Origin: Herbaspirillum sp. SJZ107 | Lineage (GTDB): Bacteria > Pseudomonadota > Gammaproteobacteria > Burkholderiales > Burkholderiaceae_D | DNA: 64,000 nt | NCBI RefSeq assembly: GCF_006715485.1 | Contig: NZ_VFNH01000003.1 | Span: 620,001 to 684,000 of the forward strand | Direction of reading: 5' to 3' | In this document: positions 16,371 to 24,443 of the stretch, piece after piece | Layout: each line of letters opens with the position of its first letter | Numbering within the stretch: the stretch's first letter is position 1 | Made by a program: the position numbers and the translations under genes | The notes under the pieces: generated by a model | What the model was told of the DNA's origin: nothing | What the model saw: the letters and a program-made list of their open reading frames with translations, nothing else | The model's database searches: none

Positions 16371-17281
16371 CGCGGCGCCTCCAGCGCGGCGAACAGCGCC
16401 ATCGCTTCGTCCAGGTTGCTGTAGCGGAAATCGTAGCTGGCGCAGCCTTCGATCGCGCCGGCCAGGGTGGCGAATCCGCACGCGCCCATGTGGCTGTAAT
16501 TGAAGGCATTCTCGGCCACGCGGAAAAAGGCGCGGGCGCGCGGGATCGGGGTGAGCGAGGTGGCAGCGCCGGCTTCGTACTTGGGAAACACGATCCAGGC
16601 CGGGCGCGCGGTCTCGTGCGCGCGCGCGACGCTGTCCGCCGGCGCCTTCAGGTGCGCCACCGTGCCCTTGGTGGTGTTGGTGACCGGGCGGCTCAGCACG
16701 GCGTCGGCGACGTAGCCGCGGATCACGTCGATCGAGCGGTTCTTGAGGCTGACCGGACGCGGCACCGGCACCAGCAGGCCATCTTCCGGACGGAACAGCG
16801 CCAGCTCGTCGGACAGCAGGCGCCAGCCGCGGTTGACCAGCGCCGCGCACAGCGTGCTCTTGCCCGATCCCGGCGGCGCCGGCAGGATCGCCGCCAGGCC
16901 GCCGCGCTCGACCACCGCGGCATGGATCATCAGGTAGGCATGGGCGCGCGTCGAAATGCACCAGTTCAGGCCCCATTCCAGCATCGGGAAGGCGTGCGCT
17001 TCGGGCAGCGGCTCGAACGGCAGCTGGCCGTCGAGGTCGAAATTCACCTGCGGCTGGTACCAGCGGCGCAGCCCGCCCGGGTACTGCAGGCCGACGTGGA
17101 AATCGGCGAAGCCGTCCGCGCCATGGATCGGGTAGTCGCCGTACAGCAGCGCGATGCCGTCGGCCACGTGGCGGATCGGCGAACGGATGCGGCTGACGAA
17201 GGCGCCGGTCTGCACCAGCAGGCCGGGACCGGCCAGGCGCGTTTCGAGCTGGCGGCGGCTGAGCGATGCGACCGTCAGCAT
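16367..17281 (-). CDS. HprK-related kinase A
   Basis: A 304-residue protein with a Walker A loop APPGSGKST at 135-143 and an LLSDELALF block shortly after, which matches the kinase core of HPr kinase/phosphorylase. The N-terminal 120 residues differ from classical HprK. This is the HprK-rel-A family that defines the HPr-rel-A system. Classical HprK phosphorylates a serine in HPr; no HPr gene lies here, so the substrate is more likely encoded in the same operon or elsewhere. It overlaps the upstream PqqD-like gene by seven bases and the downstream nucleotidyltransferase by four. Confidence 0.85.
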   Translation of the reverse strand: MLTVASLSRRQLETRLAGPGLLVQTGAFVSRIRSPIRHVADGIALLYGDYPIHGADGFADFHVGLQYPGGLRRWYQPQVNFDLDGQLPFEPLPEAHAFPMLEWGLNWCISTRAHAYLMIHAAVVERGGLAAILPAPPGSGKSTLCAALVNRGWRLLSDELALFRPEDGLLVPVPRPVSLKNRSIDVIRGYVADAVLSRPVTNTTKGTVAHLKAPADSVARAHETARPAWIVFPKYEAGAATSLTPIPRARAFFRVAENAFNYSHMGACGFATLAGAIEGCASYDFRYSNLDEAMALFAALEAPR

Positions 17282-17562
17282 GCGAGCGTGTCGATGAGGT
17301 TCAGGTGTTGCAGGTCGTGCAGCAAGGTGCCGGTCTCGAGGTCGAGTTCGGCCGGCTCGAGGTCGAATTCGGCCTGCAGGACGGCAGCCAGCGCAGCGCG
17401 CGTGGCCGGGCCGCGGCGCAGCGCCAGCAGCAGTTCGATGGCGCCGTCACCCAGAAGGTGGGTGTCGCCGGACAAATCGTTATACAGGATGCACTCGCCG
17501 TCCCACTGCCGGTACTGCAGGGTCTGTCCGGGCCGCAGGCGCCATGTCTCGCTGGCGGCCAC
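17275..17562 (-). CDS. PqqD-family peptide chaperone of the HPr-rel-A system
   Basis: A small PqqD-like protein, 95 residues from a GTG at 17562, four bases after the upstream stop; the frame is open to an ATG at 17610, which would overlap the previous gene by 44 bases. It has the PqqD fold pattern: a beta-rich N-terminus (GECILYNDLSGDTHLLGDGAIELL) followed by helices (RAALAAVLQAEFDLEPAELDLETGTLLHDLQHLNLI). PqqD-like domains (RiPP recognition elements) bind the leader of a precursor peptide and present it to a modifying enzyme. Here it sits between the putative substrate protein and the kinase. Confidence 0.8.
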   Translation of the reverse strand: MAASETWRLRPGQTLQYRQWDGECILYNDLSGDTHLLGDGAIELLLALRRGPATRAALAAVLQAEFDLEPAELDLETGTLLHDLQHLNLIDTLAC

Positions 17563-17566
17563 CGGA

Positions 17567-18193
17567 TCAATCCATGGTGCCGTACAGGTAAGCGACGATG
17601 TCGTTGGCATACCACTTCTGGCCAGCCATCGGCGCGTAGTAGCCTTTCGCGACCCATTCGCTCCATACGCTGCGCAAGGACTCGATGGTGAGGAAGTTGA
17701 CGCGGCCCGACAACACGTTCAGGTAAGCGGCCAGCATGTACTTGGCCATCTTGGTACTGTCGAAAGGGGCGCCGTGCATGATCTGGTTGCAACTCGCCCC
17801 AGCGTAAGCGCTGCCGATATTGCAGCTGAAATGCTTGGAAAAAGCATCGGTCGGGGAGCAGCCAGCCGGCCAGGCCATCTTGCTCCAGGCAAGCGGATCA
17901 AGGCCATTGCACACCGGCGCCGGACCGTGGTGGCTGAGTGTGCCAACGGCCTTGTTCTGGCCGACCGCCGACACCGCCGCCGAAGCCGAAACGCCGCAGT
18001 AGGTACATGCCATACCGGGCTGGCTGTGCAGGGTGAGCAGCACGCCTGCGGCGCCGGCACCGGCCCGGGTAAAGCGCCGGCGTGAAGCGCCCTTGGCCGA
18101 CAGCGAGTCCAATGCCGCGGGCTGCGCAGCATCCGCTTGCGGAATCGATGCGACAGAATCAGTTTCGCTCGGGTGACGGTCTTGGGTAGCCAC
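17567..18193 (-). CDS. Hypothetical Tat-signal, cysteine-containing protein heading the HPr-rel-A operon
   Basis: A 208-residue protein that I do not recognise. Residues 38-41 (SRRRF region) begin a twin-arginine type signal with the hydrophobic stretch AGAGAAGVLLTL, then QPGMA and CTYCGVS at 63-69. The mature part has about six cysteines (CNGLD, GCSPTDAF, SCNIGSAYAGASC) and aromatic residues near the C-terminus (KGYYAPMAGQKWYANDIVAYLYG). Start GTG 18193 with AGAGGA upstream. It is the first gene behind the sigma-54 promoter at 18257. Its place in the operon makes it the natural candidate substrate or client of the PqqD/kinase/nucleotidyltransferase genes; this is inference. Confidence 0.7.
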   Translation of the reverse strand: MATQDRHPSETDSVASIPQADAAQPAALDSLSAKGASRRRFTRAGAGAAGVLLTLHSQPGMACTYCGVSASAAVSAVGQNKAVGTLSHHGPAPVCNGLDPLAWSKMAWPAGCSPTDAFSKHFSCNIGSAYAGASCNQIMHGAPFDSTKMAKYMLAAYLNVLSGRVNFLTIESLRSVWSEWVAKGYYAPMAGQKWYANDIVAYLYGTMD

Positions 18194-18256
18194 GTGGGTC
18201 CTCTTCGGTTTTCAGCACAGTCGGGCAGCAGCACAATGCCAGATCACGCAAAAACA

Positions 18257-18272
18257 AGCAATCCTTGTGCCA
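18257..18272 (-). promoter_or_regulatory. Sigma-54 promoter of the HPr-rel-A operon
   Basis: Read on the minus strand: TGGCAC - AAGGA - TTGCT, an exact sigma-54 consensus with the same spacing and the same preceding C as the promoter at 15136. The predicted start is near 18245, about 52 bases before the GTG at 18193. Confidence 0.9.
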
Positions 18273-18351
18273 GAAACAAGCTGCCCAAAAGCAACGCTTA
18301 ATAATCAGCAACTTAGGCAGCGTGCGACGGCTGCCCTTATTTCGCTATGCT

Positions 18352-18376
18352 AATCGACTGTAAAGAAAACTGACAG
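18352..18376 (-). promoter_or_regulatory. Candidate PrsR enhancer site 2
   Basis: The second copy of the 25-base CTGT-N11-ACAG element, starting 80 bases upstream of the -24 box and ending three bases after the stop of the polysaccharide export gene. It matches 20 of 25 bases with the element at 15208-15232. Confidence 0.65.
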
Positions 18377-18379
18377 CGA

Positions 18380-19012
18380 TCAGAAATAGCTTTCCGGGAT
18401 CACCAGCACGTCGCCCGGACGTACCGGCACATTGGCCGAGATGTCGCCATCCTTGACCAGATCGTCGATGCGCACATTGAACTTCTGTTGTTTGCCATCG
18501 ACAGTACGCACCAGGCTGGCGCGGTTACCGGCTGCAAATTCAGTGGTGCCGCCGACGGCGATCATCACATCCATCAGGCTCATGTCGCGGCGGTAAGGGA
18601 GCGCCTGCGGACGGGCGGCCTGGCCGATCACGCGGATCTGCTCGCCGTAGGTGCCGACGAAACTCGACACGACCACGGTCACGACCGGCTGCTGGATGAA
18701 CTTGGCCAGCGCTTTTTCGATGTCGCGCGCCAGTTCGGTCGAGGTCTTGCCGGACGCCGGCAGGTCTTCGACCAGCGGCGTGGTGATCTTGCCGTCCGGA
18801 CGTACCGGAACCGACATCGAGACTTCCGGATTGCGCCAGACGATGATGTTAATGCTGTCGCCCGGTCCGATCAGGTAGTCCGGATTGGCCGTCACCTGTG
18901 CCTCGGTCGGTGCCGGCAGCGGGCGGGTGGCACAGCCGCCCAGCGCCAGCGTGCTGGCAGCGACGAGCGCGATTGTCGAATATTTGATCAGGTTCGCCTT
19001 GTACTTGCCCAC
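18380..19012 (-). CDS. XrtA-associated polysaccharide export lipoprotein (Wza/EpsE type)
   Basis: A 210-residue outer-membrane lipoprotein. The GTG start at 19012 has GAGAGG upstream; the signal ends in the lipobox LALGGC (Cys27). The Poly_export domain begins with NPDYLIGPGDSINIIVWRNPEVS, followed by a SLBB-like region (IRVIGQAARPQALPYRRDMSLMDVMIAVGG). It is the short PEP-CTERM-locus form of Wza, which forms or contributes to the outer-membrane channel. It lies opposite to the chain-length gene, with a protease gene between them. Confidence 0.88.
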   Translation of the reverse strand: MGKYKANLIKYSTIALVAASTLALGGCATRPLPAPTEAQVTANPDYLIGPGDSINIIVWRNPEVSMSVPVRPDGKITTPLVEDLPASGKTSTELARDIEKALAKFIQQPVVTVVVSSFVGTYGEQIRVIGQAARPQALPYRRDMSLMDVMIAVGGTTEFAAGNRASLVRTVDGKQQKFNVRIDDLVKDGDISANVPVRPGDVLVIPESYF

Positions 19013-19115
19013 GTGAGATCCCTCTCGGATTGTTATTAAGCCATCAACAGCCGCGTATTGTATATCAATGTGCTTTAGGACAAGGGTGCGCACGATACAA
19101 ATTGTTTCTCAATAT

Positions 19116-19940
19116 TTATTTCTGTTGCAACAGCTCGCGCACATAATTCCCTGGTACGGCATAGGTGATGCCGCTCGGGTTGGTGATCGCGCTTTCCTTC
19201 AGTCCCTTGACGAATACCGCGTTGATCACGCCCCACACCTTGCCGCTGGCGGGATCATACAAGGGGCTGCCGCTGTTGCCGGGATAGGCGGTCGCGTCGA
19301 GCTGGAAGATATTGAAGGGCGCGCGCTGTAGCTGCACCAGCTGGCGCACGTCCAGCTTGCGCGAGTTGAGCGACGGCGTGACTACCGGCGTGATGGCGGC
19401 CAGGGTGGCGCGGTGGGTGGCGGCATGCAGGCCCAGCACCATGCCCAGCGGATAGCCGGTGAATGCCAGTGCCTGCCCTTCGAGCGCCTTGTCCGAATCG
19501 ACCAGCTCGAGCGCCGGTAGCGGCGTGCCGGTGAGGCGCAGGTGCGCCAGGTCATGTTCGGCGTCGCGCGCCACCAGCTGGGCCGGACGGAAGCGCACCA
19601 TGTCGCCGTCCGCGGTCACGATGCCGATCTGTTCCATGCGTTCCGAATCGACCGTGGCCGGCACCACGTGGGAATTGGTAATGACGCTGAGGCCGTCGCC
19701 GACCACGAAGCCGGTGCCGACGAACACCGTGGCCGGACTGCGCGTGCGCTCGAAGGTGCCGACACCGACCACCGAACGCTTGACGGTCGGAACCACGGCG
19801 GTGAGGTCGGCAGCCTGCGCCGCGCCTGGCAGCGTCGGCAAAAAAGCAACAGCAGCACAGAGCAGCGCAACGCCAGGCAGACGCGTCTTTACCCGGGCAC
19901 GCAGTCGGCGGATGAAATTAATATTTCGATAAGGCAGCAA
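19116..19940 (-). CDS. Secreted trypsin-like serine protease (S1C type)
   Basis: A 274-residue exported protease. A hydrophobic segment ends at GAAQA (about residue 43). Triad residues are visible: His91 in VITNSHVV, Asp130 in DAEHDLAHL and Ser225 in AYPGNSGSPLY. The GNSGSP box and the length place it with short DegP/HtrA-like proteases lacking a PDZ domain. The likely start is TTG 19940, with GGGGG seven bases upstream and no in-frame ATG upstream. It sits between the export lipoprotein and the chain-length gene and is divergent from the latter. A role in envelope quality control or maturation of exported proteins is plausible but unproven. Confidence 0.75.
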   Translation of the reverse strand: MLPYRNINFIRRLRARVKTRLPGVALLCAAVAFLPTLPGAAQAADLTAVVPTVKRSVVGVGTFERTRSPATVFVGTGFVVGDGLSVITNSHVVPATVDSERMEQIGIVTADGDMVRFRPAQLVARDAEHDLAHLRLTGTPLPALELVDSDKALEGQALAFTGYPLGMVLGLHAATHRATLAAITPVVTPSLNSRKLDVRQLVQLQRAPFNIFQLDATAYPGNSGSPLYDPASGKVWGVINAVFVKGLKESAITNPSGITYAVPGNYVRELLQQK

Positions 19941-20305
19941 ACGTGCACCCCCTTTTGCATTTAAGACATTACAATTAAGCGCTTGTTCTGGAGCAAAGCA
20001 TCCAACGCAAGTCTACGCGATGACATCTTATCCTGCACGGATAAGGTGTTGATTTCATGCAATAAAAAGCTGTGATTTTATTAACACGGCAGAAATAATT
20101 GCTGAAATACAATGCAAACGACATGTGGTTTTGGGATGCAGGAACAGGATTTGTGTTGTAGCGAGGGCACGACTGACCGAGCACTTCACATTTTTCTCGT
20201 GCGTAATTGCAATTGCTCCCACTACAAGCGATCATGCGACGTATTTGATTATTTTTCTGACCCGGCTCACCGAGCTTATGGGTCATCTATCGCGAGACTG
20301 ACGAG
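19941..20305. other. Divergent promoter region between the protease and chain-length genes
   Basis: 365 bases without a convincing gene, AT-richer than the surroundings, presumably containing promoters for both divergent units. I see no sigma-54 consensus on either strand and no clear -35/-10 pair. A partial CTGT...CACG stretch at 20070-20092 is too unlike the candidate PrsR sites to count. No GGAG-type ribosome site precedes the ATG at 20306; GAGACTGACGAG directly before it is the nearest purine stretch. Confidence 0.5.
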
Positions 20306-21838
20306 ATGGCAGAAATTACCGCCGTACTTCTAAACTTCCTGAAAGCAATCGGCAAGTACCGCTGGTACGCGGTCGTCATCGCCTGGACCGTGGCCCTGAT
20401 CGGCTGGGCCGTGGTGTTGCGCCTGCCGCCCCAATATGAAGCATCGGCACGGGTGTATGTCGACACCCAGAGCATGCTGCGTCCGCTGTTGTCCGGCATG
20501 ACCAGCATGCCCGACGTCAACCAGCAGGTGATGTTCATGCGCCGCACCTTGCTCAGCCGCCCGAACATCGAGCGCCTGATGCGCGACGTCGACCTCGACG
20601 TCAAAGCCAAGAACACCAAGGAACATGACAGGATCGTCAATGAACTGATGTCCAATCTCAGGCTCGGCGGCACCGAACGCGACGACATTTACACGATCAG
20701 CTATGTGTCGGACAACCCGCAGCTGGGCAAGGCCGTCGTACAGGGCTTGCTGACCATCTTCGTCGAAGGCAGCTTCGGCGGCAAGAAACAGGATTCCGAC
20801 AAGGCGATCCAGTTCATCGACGAGCAGATCAAGACCTACGAAGACAAGCTGGCTGCCGCAGAAAATTCCCTGAAGGAATTCAAGATCAAGAACATGGGCA
20901 TGCTGCCCGGCTCCGGCGACTTCAACGGCCAGCTGAGCACGGTCACCGACCAGCTCAACCAGGCTCGCCTGGAACTGGCCGAGGCCGAGCAGGCGCGCAA
21001 TGCGATCCGCCGCCAGATCAACGGCGAGCCGGCCCAGCCCGGCACCAAGACGATCGATCCGGCGCTGCTCGACCCCGAACTGGAAGGCCGCATCCAGACG
21101 GTCCAGAAGAACCTGGACAGCCTGCGCCTGCAATACACCGAGCAGCACCCCGACGTGGTCGCCAACAAGCGCCTGCTCGAGCAGTTGCTGGCGCAGAAGG
21201 CGGACCTGTCCAAGACCAAGAAACGCAGTAGCGATCCGGGCGCCGGCTACAGCCCGATGCTGCAGCAACTGACCGTGGCCCTGTCGGCTGCCGAAGCACG
21301 CGTGGCCTCGATGCGTGCCCGCGTCGACGAATTCTCGGCCCGCATGGCGCGCCTGCGCGCGCAGAGCACCACGGCGCCGGAAATCGAAGTCCAGCTGACC
21401 CAGCTGAACCGCGACTATGACGTCAACAAGGCCAATTACCAGCGCCTGGTCGAGCGCCGCGAACAGGCCCGCCTGTCGGGCGACCTGACCTCGGCCACCG
21501 ACATGCTGGCCTTCCGCATCATCGATCCGCCGACCGTGCCGAACCAGCCGAGCGGCCCGAACCGCCTGCGCCTGTTCTCGATGGTGTTCGGCGGCGCGCT
21601 GGTAGCCGGCCTGGCCGTCGCTTTCCTGATGAGCCAGTTCCGTCCGACCTTCATGAGCCAGACCGCGTTGCGCGACACGACCGGCCTGCCGGTGCTCGGT
21701 TCGATCGGCATGAACTGGACCAACGAACAGACCGTCCGCCGCAAGCGCCGCCTGGTCGCCGTCGGGGTATCGGTGCTGCTGCTGCTGGGCGCCTATGCCG
21801 CCGGCGTGGCCGCCATCCTGGTCCGCCCCACGCTTTAA
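20306..21838 (+). CDS. XrtA system polysaccharide chain-length determinant (Wzz-type)
   Basis: A 510-residue inner-membrane protein. It has an N-terminal Wzz domain with a first membrane helix (YRWYAVVIAWTVALIGWAVVL, residues ~19-39), a long periplasmic coiled-coil region with GNVR-like parts (TQLNRDYDVNKANYQRLVERREQARL), and a second hydrophobic segment near residue 430. A further C-terminal helix (VAVGVSVLLLLGAYAAGVAAIL) follows. It controls polymer length and forms the periplasmic part of the export machine with the tyrosine kinase encoded next. It is the first gene of the long plus-strand locus. Confidence 0.9.
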   Translation: MAEITAVLLNFLKAIGKYRWYAVVIAWTVALIGWAVVLRLPPQYEASARVYVDTQSMLRPLLSGMTSMPDVNQQVMFMRRTLLSRPNIERLMRDVDLDVKAKNTKEHDRIVNELMSNLRLGGTERDDIYTISYVSDNPQLGKAVVQGLLTIFVEGSFGGKKQDSDKAIQFIDEQIKTYEDKLAAAENSLKEFKIKNMGMLPGSGDFNGQLSTVTDQLNQARLELAEAEQARNAIRRQINGEPAQPGTKTIDPALLDPELEGRIQTVQKNLDSLRLQYTEQHPDVVANKRLLEQLLAQKADLSKTKKRSSDPGAGYSPMLQQLTVALSAAEARVASMRARVDEFSARMARLRAQSTTAPEIEVQLTQLNRDYDVNKANYQRLVERREQARLSGDLTSATDMLAFRIIDPPTVPNQPSGPNRLRLFSMVFGGALVAGLAVAFLMSQFRPTFMSQTALRDTTGLPVLGSIGMNWTNEQTVRRKRRLVAVGVSVLLLLGAYAAGVAAILVRPTL

Positions 21839-21862
21839 CGCGACGATTGCAAGGAGTACACC

Positions 21863-22837
21863 GTGAGCATTATTGAAAAAGCAGCAAGCCGGATCGACCA
21901 GCAGCGCAGCGCCGCCGCGACCGCCACCGGCACTGCCACCGTGCCGGACACCGATGCCGTCCGCGCCATTCCCCCGGTCGCCGTCGCCGCCCCACCCGCC
22001 GTCCCGCCCGCCCCCGCCGTCGTGATGCCGGCTGCCGAGCCGGTCGCGGTGCCGGCCGCCGCGCCGGCCCAGCCGGCGAAGGAAGCCGAGCGCCCGCCCC
22101 AGAAGTTTTCGACCCGCCGCGTCGAACTCGACCTGGCGCGCATGCGCGACCTGGGCATGGTCACCGCCGCCGCCGGCCGCACCCGCCTGCTGGAAGACTT
22201 CCGCGTGATCAAGCGTCCGCTGCTGCAGCGCGCCTTCATCGAACGCGCGCCGGGCGCCCGTCCGAACAACCTGATCATGATCACCAGCTCGCTGCCGGGC
22301 GAAGGCAAGACCTATTGCGCGATCAACCTGGCGATGAGCATCGCCATGGAACTCGACCACACCGTGCTGCTGGTCGACGCCGACGTGGCGCGCCCGTCGG
22401 TGCTGCGCACGCTCGGCCTGCCGGCGCACCGCGGCCTGATGGATATCCTGGTCGACGACAAGCTCGACATGGCTGACGTGATGCTGCGCACCAACGTCGA
22501 CACGCTGTCGATCCTGCCGGCCGGCACGAATACCCCGCGCGCTACCGAACTGCTGGCCAGCTCGACCATGACCAACCTGGTGCACGAGATCGCCAACCGC
22601 TATCCGGACCGGATCGTGATCTTCGATTCGCCGCCGCTGCTGCTCACCTCGGAATCGCACGTGCTGGCTTCGCACATGGGCCAGATCGTGGTGATGGTCG
22701 AAGCCCAGACCACCACCCAGCATGCGGTCAAGGAAGCACTCCAGCAGCTGGAAGGCTACCCGAACGTGAATCTCATTTATAACAAGACCAGGGAAATCCC
22801 GGGCATCGAAGAAACGTATGACTATCACTACGGCTAA
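21863..22837 (+). CDS. XrtA-associated tyrosine autokinase
   Basis: A 324-residue cytoplasmic BY-kinase. An Ala/Pro/Val-rich N-terminal ~75 residues precedes the P-loop ATPase domain: Walker A SLPGEGKTY near 142, Walker A' VLLVDADVARPS and Walker B RIVIFDSPP. The C-terminus EETYDYHYG carries a short tyrosine cluster as autophosphorylation sites. It regulates polymerisation together with the Wzz-type protein 24 bases upstream. Start GTG 21863 with AAGGAG upstream. Its last 20 bases overlap the next gene. Confidence 0.9.
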   Translation: MSIIEKAASRIDQQRSAAATATGTATVPDTDAVRAIPPVAVAAPPAVPPAPAVVMPAAEPVAVPAAAPAQPAKEAERPPQKFSTRRVELDLARMRDLGMVTAAAGRTRLLEDFRVIKRPLLQRAFIERAPGARPNNLIMITSSLPGEGKTYCAINLAMSIAMELDHTVLLVDADVARPSVLRTLGLPAHRGLMDILVDDKLDMADVMLRTNVDTLSILPAGTNTPRATELLASSTMTNLVHEIANRYPDRIVIFDSPPLLLTSESHVLASHMGQIVVMVEAQTTTQHAVKEALQQLEGYPNVNLIYNKTREIPGIEETYDYHYG

Positions 22838-24428
22838 GATGCCGATTTCCGGGCCGGCACTCAGGCTGCTGCCGCTGGCCCTGGCCGCGATGCTGATGTC
22901 GGCCGAATGCCATGCGCAATGGCGCGTCACTCCCCGGATCGACCTGCGCGAAACATATTCCGACAACGTCGGCCTGCAGAACAGCGCCGACGCGCGCAGC
23001 AGCTTCGTCAGCGAAGCCGATCCCGGCATCAGCATCACCAAGGTCGGGCCGCGCCTGAAGGTGAGTGCGGATGCCGGCTGGCGCCTGTATTCGTACAGCA
23101 ACAACGATGCACCGAATCTGCGTAACAGCGAACGCCATTACAGTGGCGCCATGCAGGCGATGGTGGTCGACCAGTTGCTGTTCGTCGACGCCAACGCCAG
23201 CGGATCGCGCCAGGCCGTGTCGGCCTTCGGCCCGGTATCGAACAACACGTTCTCGAACGCCAACCGCACCGACATCAGCACCTGGCGCGTCAGCCCTTAC
23301 CTGCGCCACCGTTTCGGTTCGACCGCGGACATGACGCTGCGCTACATGCGCGACTCGGTCGACAGCGGCGTGGGCGGCTACGGCAGCAGCAGGGCCAGCA
23401 CGCGCTCGGCCGACCTGAGCAGCGGCACTGCATTCGACACCCTCGGCTGGAACCTGTCGTATTACCACCAGGACCTGAGCGAACGCCTGGACAATGTCGG
23501 CACCGTGCCCGGCAGCGTGCCCGGCACCGTGCCCACGCTGGCCAACGATTCGATGTCCGAGAACAGCTCGGCCGGGCTGCGCTGGCGCCTGATCCGCCGC
23601 CTTGCCCTGACCGCCAGCGTCGGCTACGACAAGTACGAATACCCGACCCTCGGCGAAGCCACCAGTGGCCGCAGCTGGTTGGGCGGTTTCATCTGGACGC
23701 CGTCCACCCGTACCAGCGTGCAGGCCTCGTTCGGCCGGCGCTATTTCGGCAAGACCGGCTCCCTGGTCTCGAGTTACCGCACCCAGCGCAGCATCTGGAA
23801 CCTGAACTACAGCGACGCCGTTACCACCACCCGCTCGCAATTCGTGCTGCCGGCCGCGATCGACACCGCCTCCATGCTCGACAGCCTGTTTGCCGCCAGC
23901 ATCCCGGATGCGGTGCAGCGCCAGCAGGCGGTGCAGGCCTACATCGCCGCCGCCGGCCTGCCGCCGACGCTGGCCAACAGCATCAATTACCTGAGTAACC
24001 GCTACATCCGGATCCAGCGCCTGCAGGGCGCGGCCATCTTCCGTGGTCCGCGCAGCAACCTGACCTTCAGCGTGTTCAACGAAAAGCGCCTCGCACTGTC
24101 GAGCCAGGAAAGCGACAGCGCCCTGCTGCTGGGGCAACTGGCCTCGCTGAACGACGACACCAGCCAGCGCGGCGCCACCGCGAATCTGGACTACCGGCTG
24201 TCGCCGCGCTCGAGTGCCTACGGCGCCCTGTCGCTGTCGCGGGTGCACTCGCTGTCGGCGGATTTCTCCAGCAACAACAGCGAAATGCGCCTGGGGCTGA
24301 ATCACCGCTTCGCACAGCGGATGCAGGGCAGCGTCGAGCTTCGCCACACGCGCGGGCGCCAGAAACTGGTCAACAGCGACACCTACCGCGAGAACGCGCT
24401 GGTCGCGACTCTTTCCGTCGTCTATTAA
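22818..24428 (+). CDS. PEP-CTERM/XrtA system-associated outer-membrane beta-barrel protein
   Basis: A 536-residue protein with a signal peptide (LALAAMLMSAECHAQ) and a body of alternating hydrophobic/polar strands with aromatic girdles, ending in a strand (VATLSVVY) typical of outer-membrane barrels. This matches the PEP-CTERM-associated outer-membrane family found at this place in XrtA loci. The start at 22818 overlaps the kinase gene by 20 bases; a later ATG at 22839 would keep most of the signal peptide. It probably serves as outer-membrane channel or secretion partner for the polymer. Confidence 0.85.
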   Translation: MTITTAKMPISGPALRLLPLALAAMLMSAECHAQWRVTPRIDLRETYSDNVGLQNSADARSSFVSEADPGISITKVGPRLKVSADAGWRLYSYSNNDAPNLRNSERHYSGAMQAMVVDQLLFVDANASGSRQAVSAFGPVSNNTFSNANRTDISTWRVSPYLRHRFGSTADMTLRYMRDSVDSGVGGYGSSRASTRSADLSSGTAFDTLGWNLSYYHQDLSERLDNVGTVPGSVPGTVPTLANDSMSENSSAGLRWRLIRRLALTASVGYDKYEYPTLGEATSGRSWLGGFIWTPSTRTSVQASFGRRYFGKTGSLVSSYRTQRSIWNLNYSDAVTTTRSQFVLPAAIDTASMLDSLFAASIPDAVQRQQAVQAYIAAAGLPPTLANSINYLSNRYIRIQRLQGAAIFRGPRSNLTFSVFNEKRLALSSQESDSALLLGQLASLNDDTSQRGATANLDYRLSPRSSAYGALSLSRVHSLSADFSSNNSEMRLGLNHRFAQRMQGSVELRHTRGRQKLVNSDTYRENALVATLSVVY

Positions 24429-24443
24429 GCGGAGTCCATCAAG

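Noticed and set aside
20070..20092. CTGT...CACG stretch upstream of the chain-length gene that looks like a third candidate PrsR site
   Set aside because: The second half-site is CACG instead of ACAG and the flanks do not align with the two 25-base elements; no sigma-54 promoter follows.
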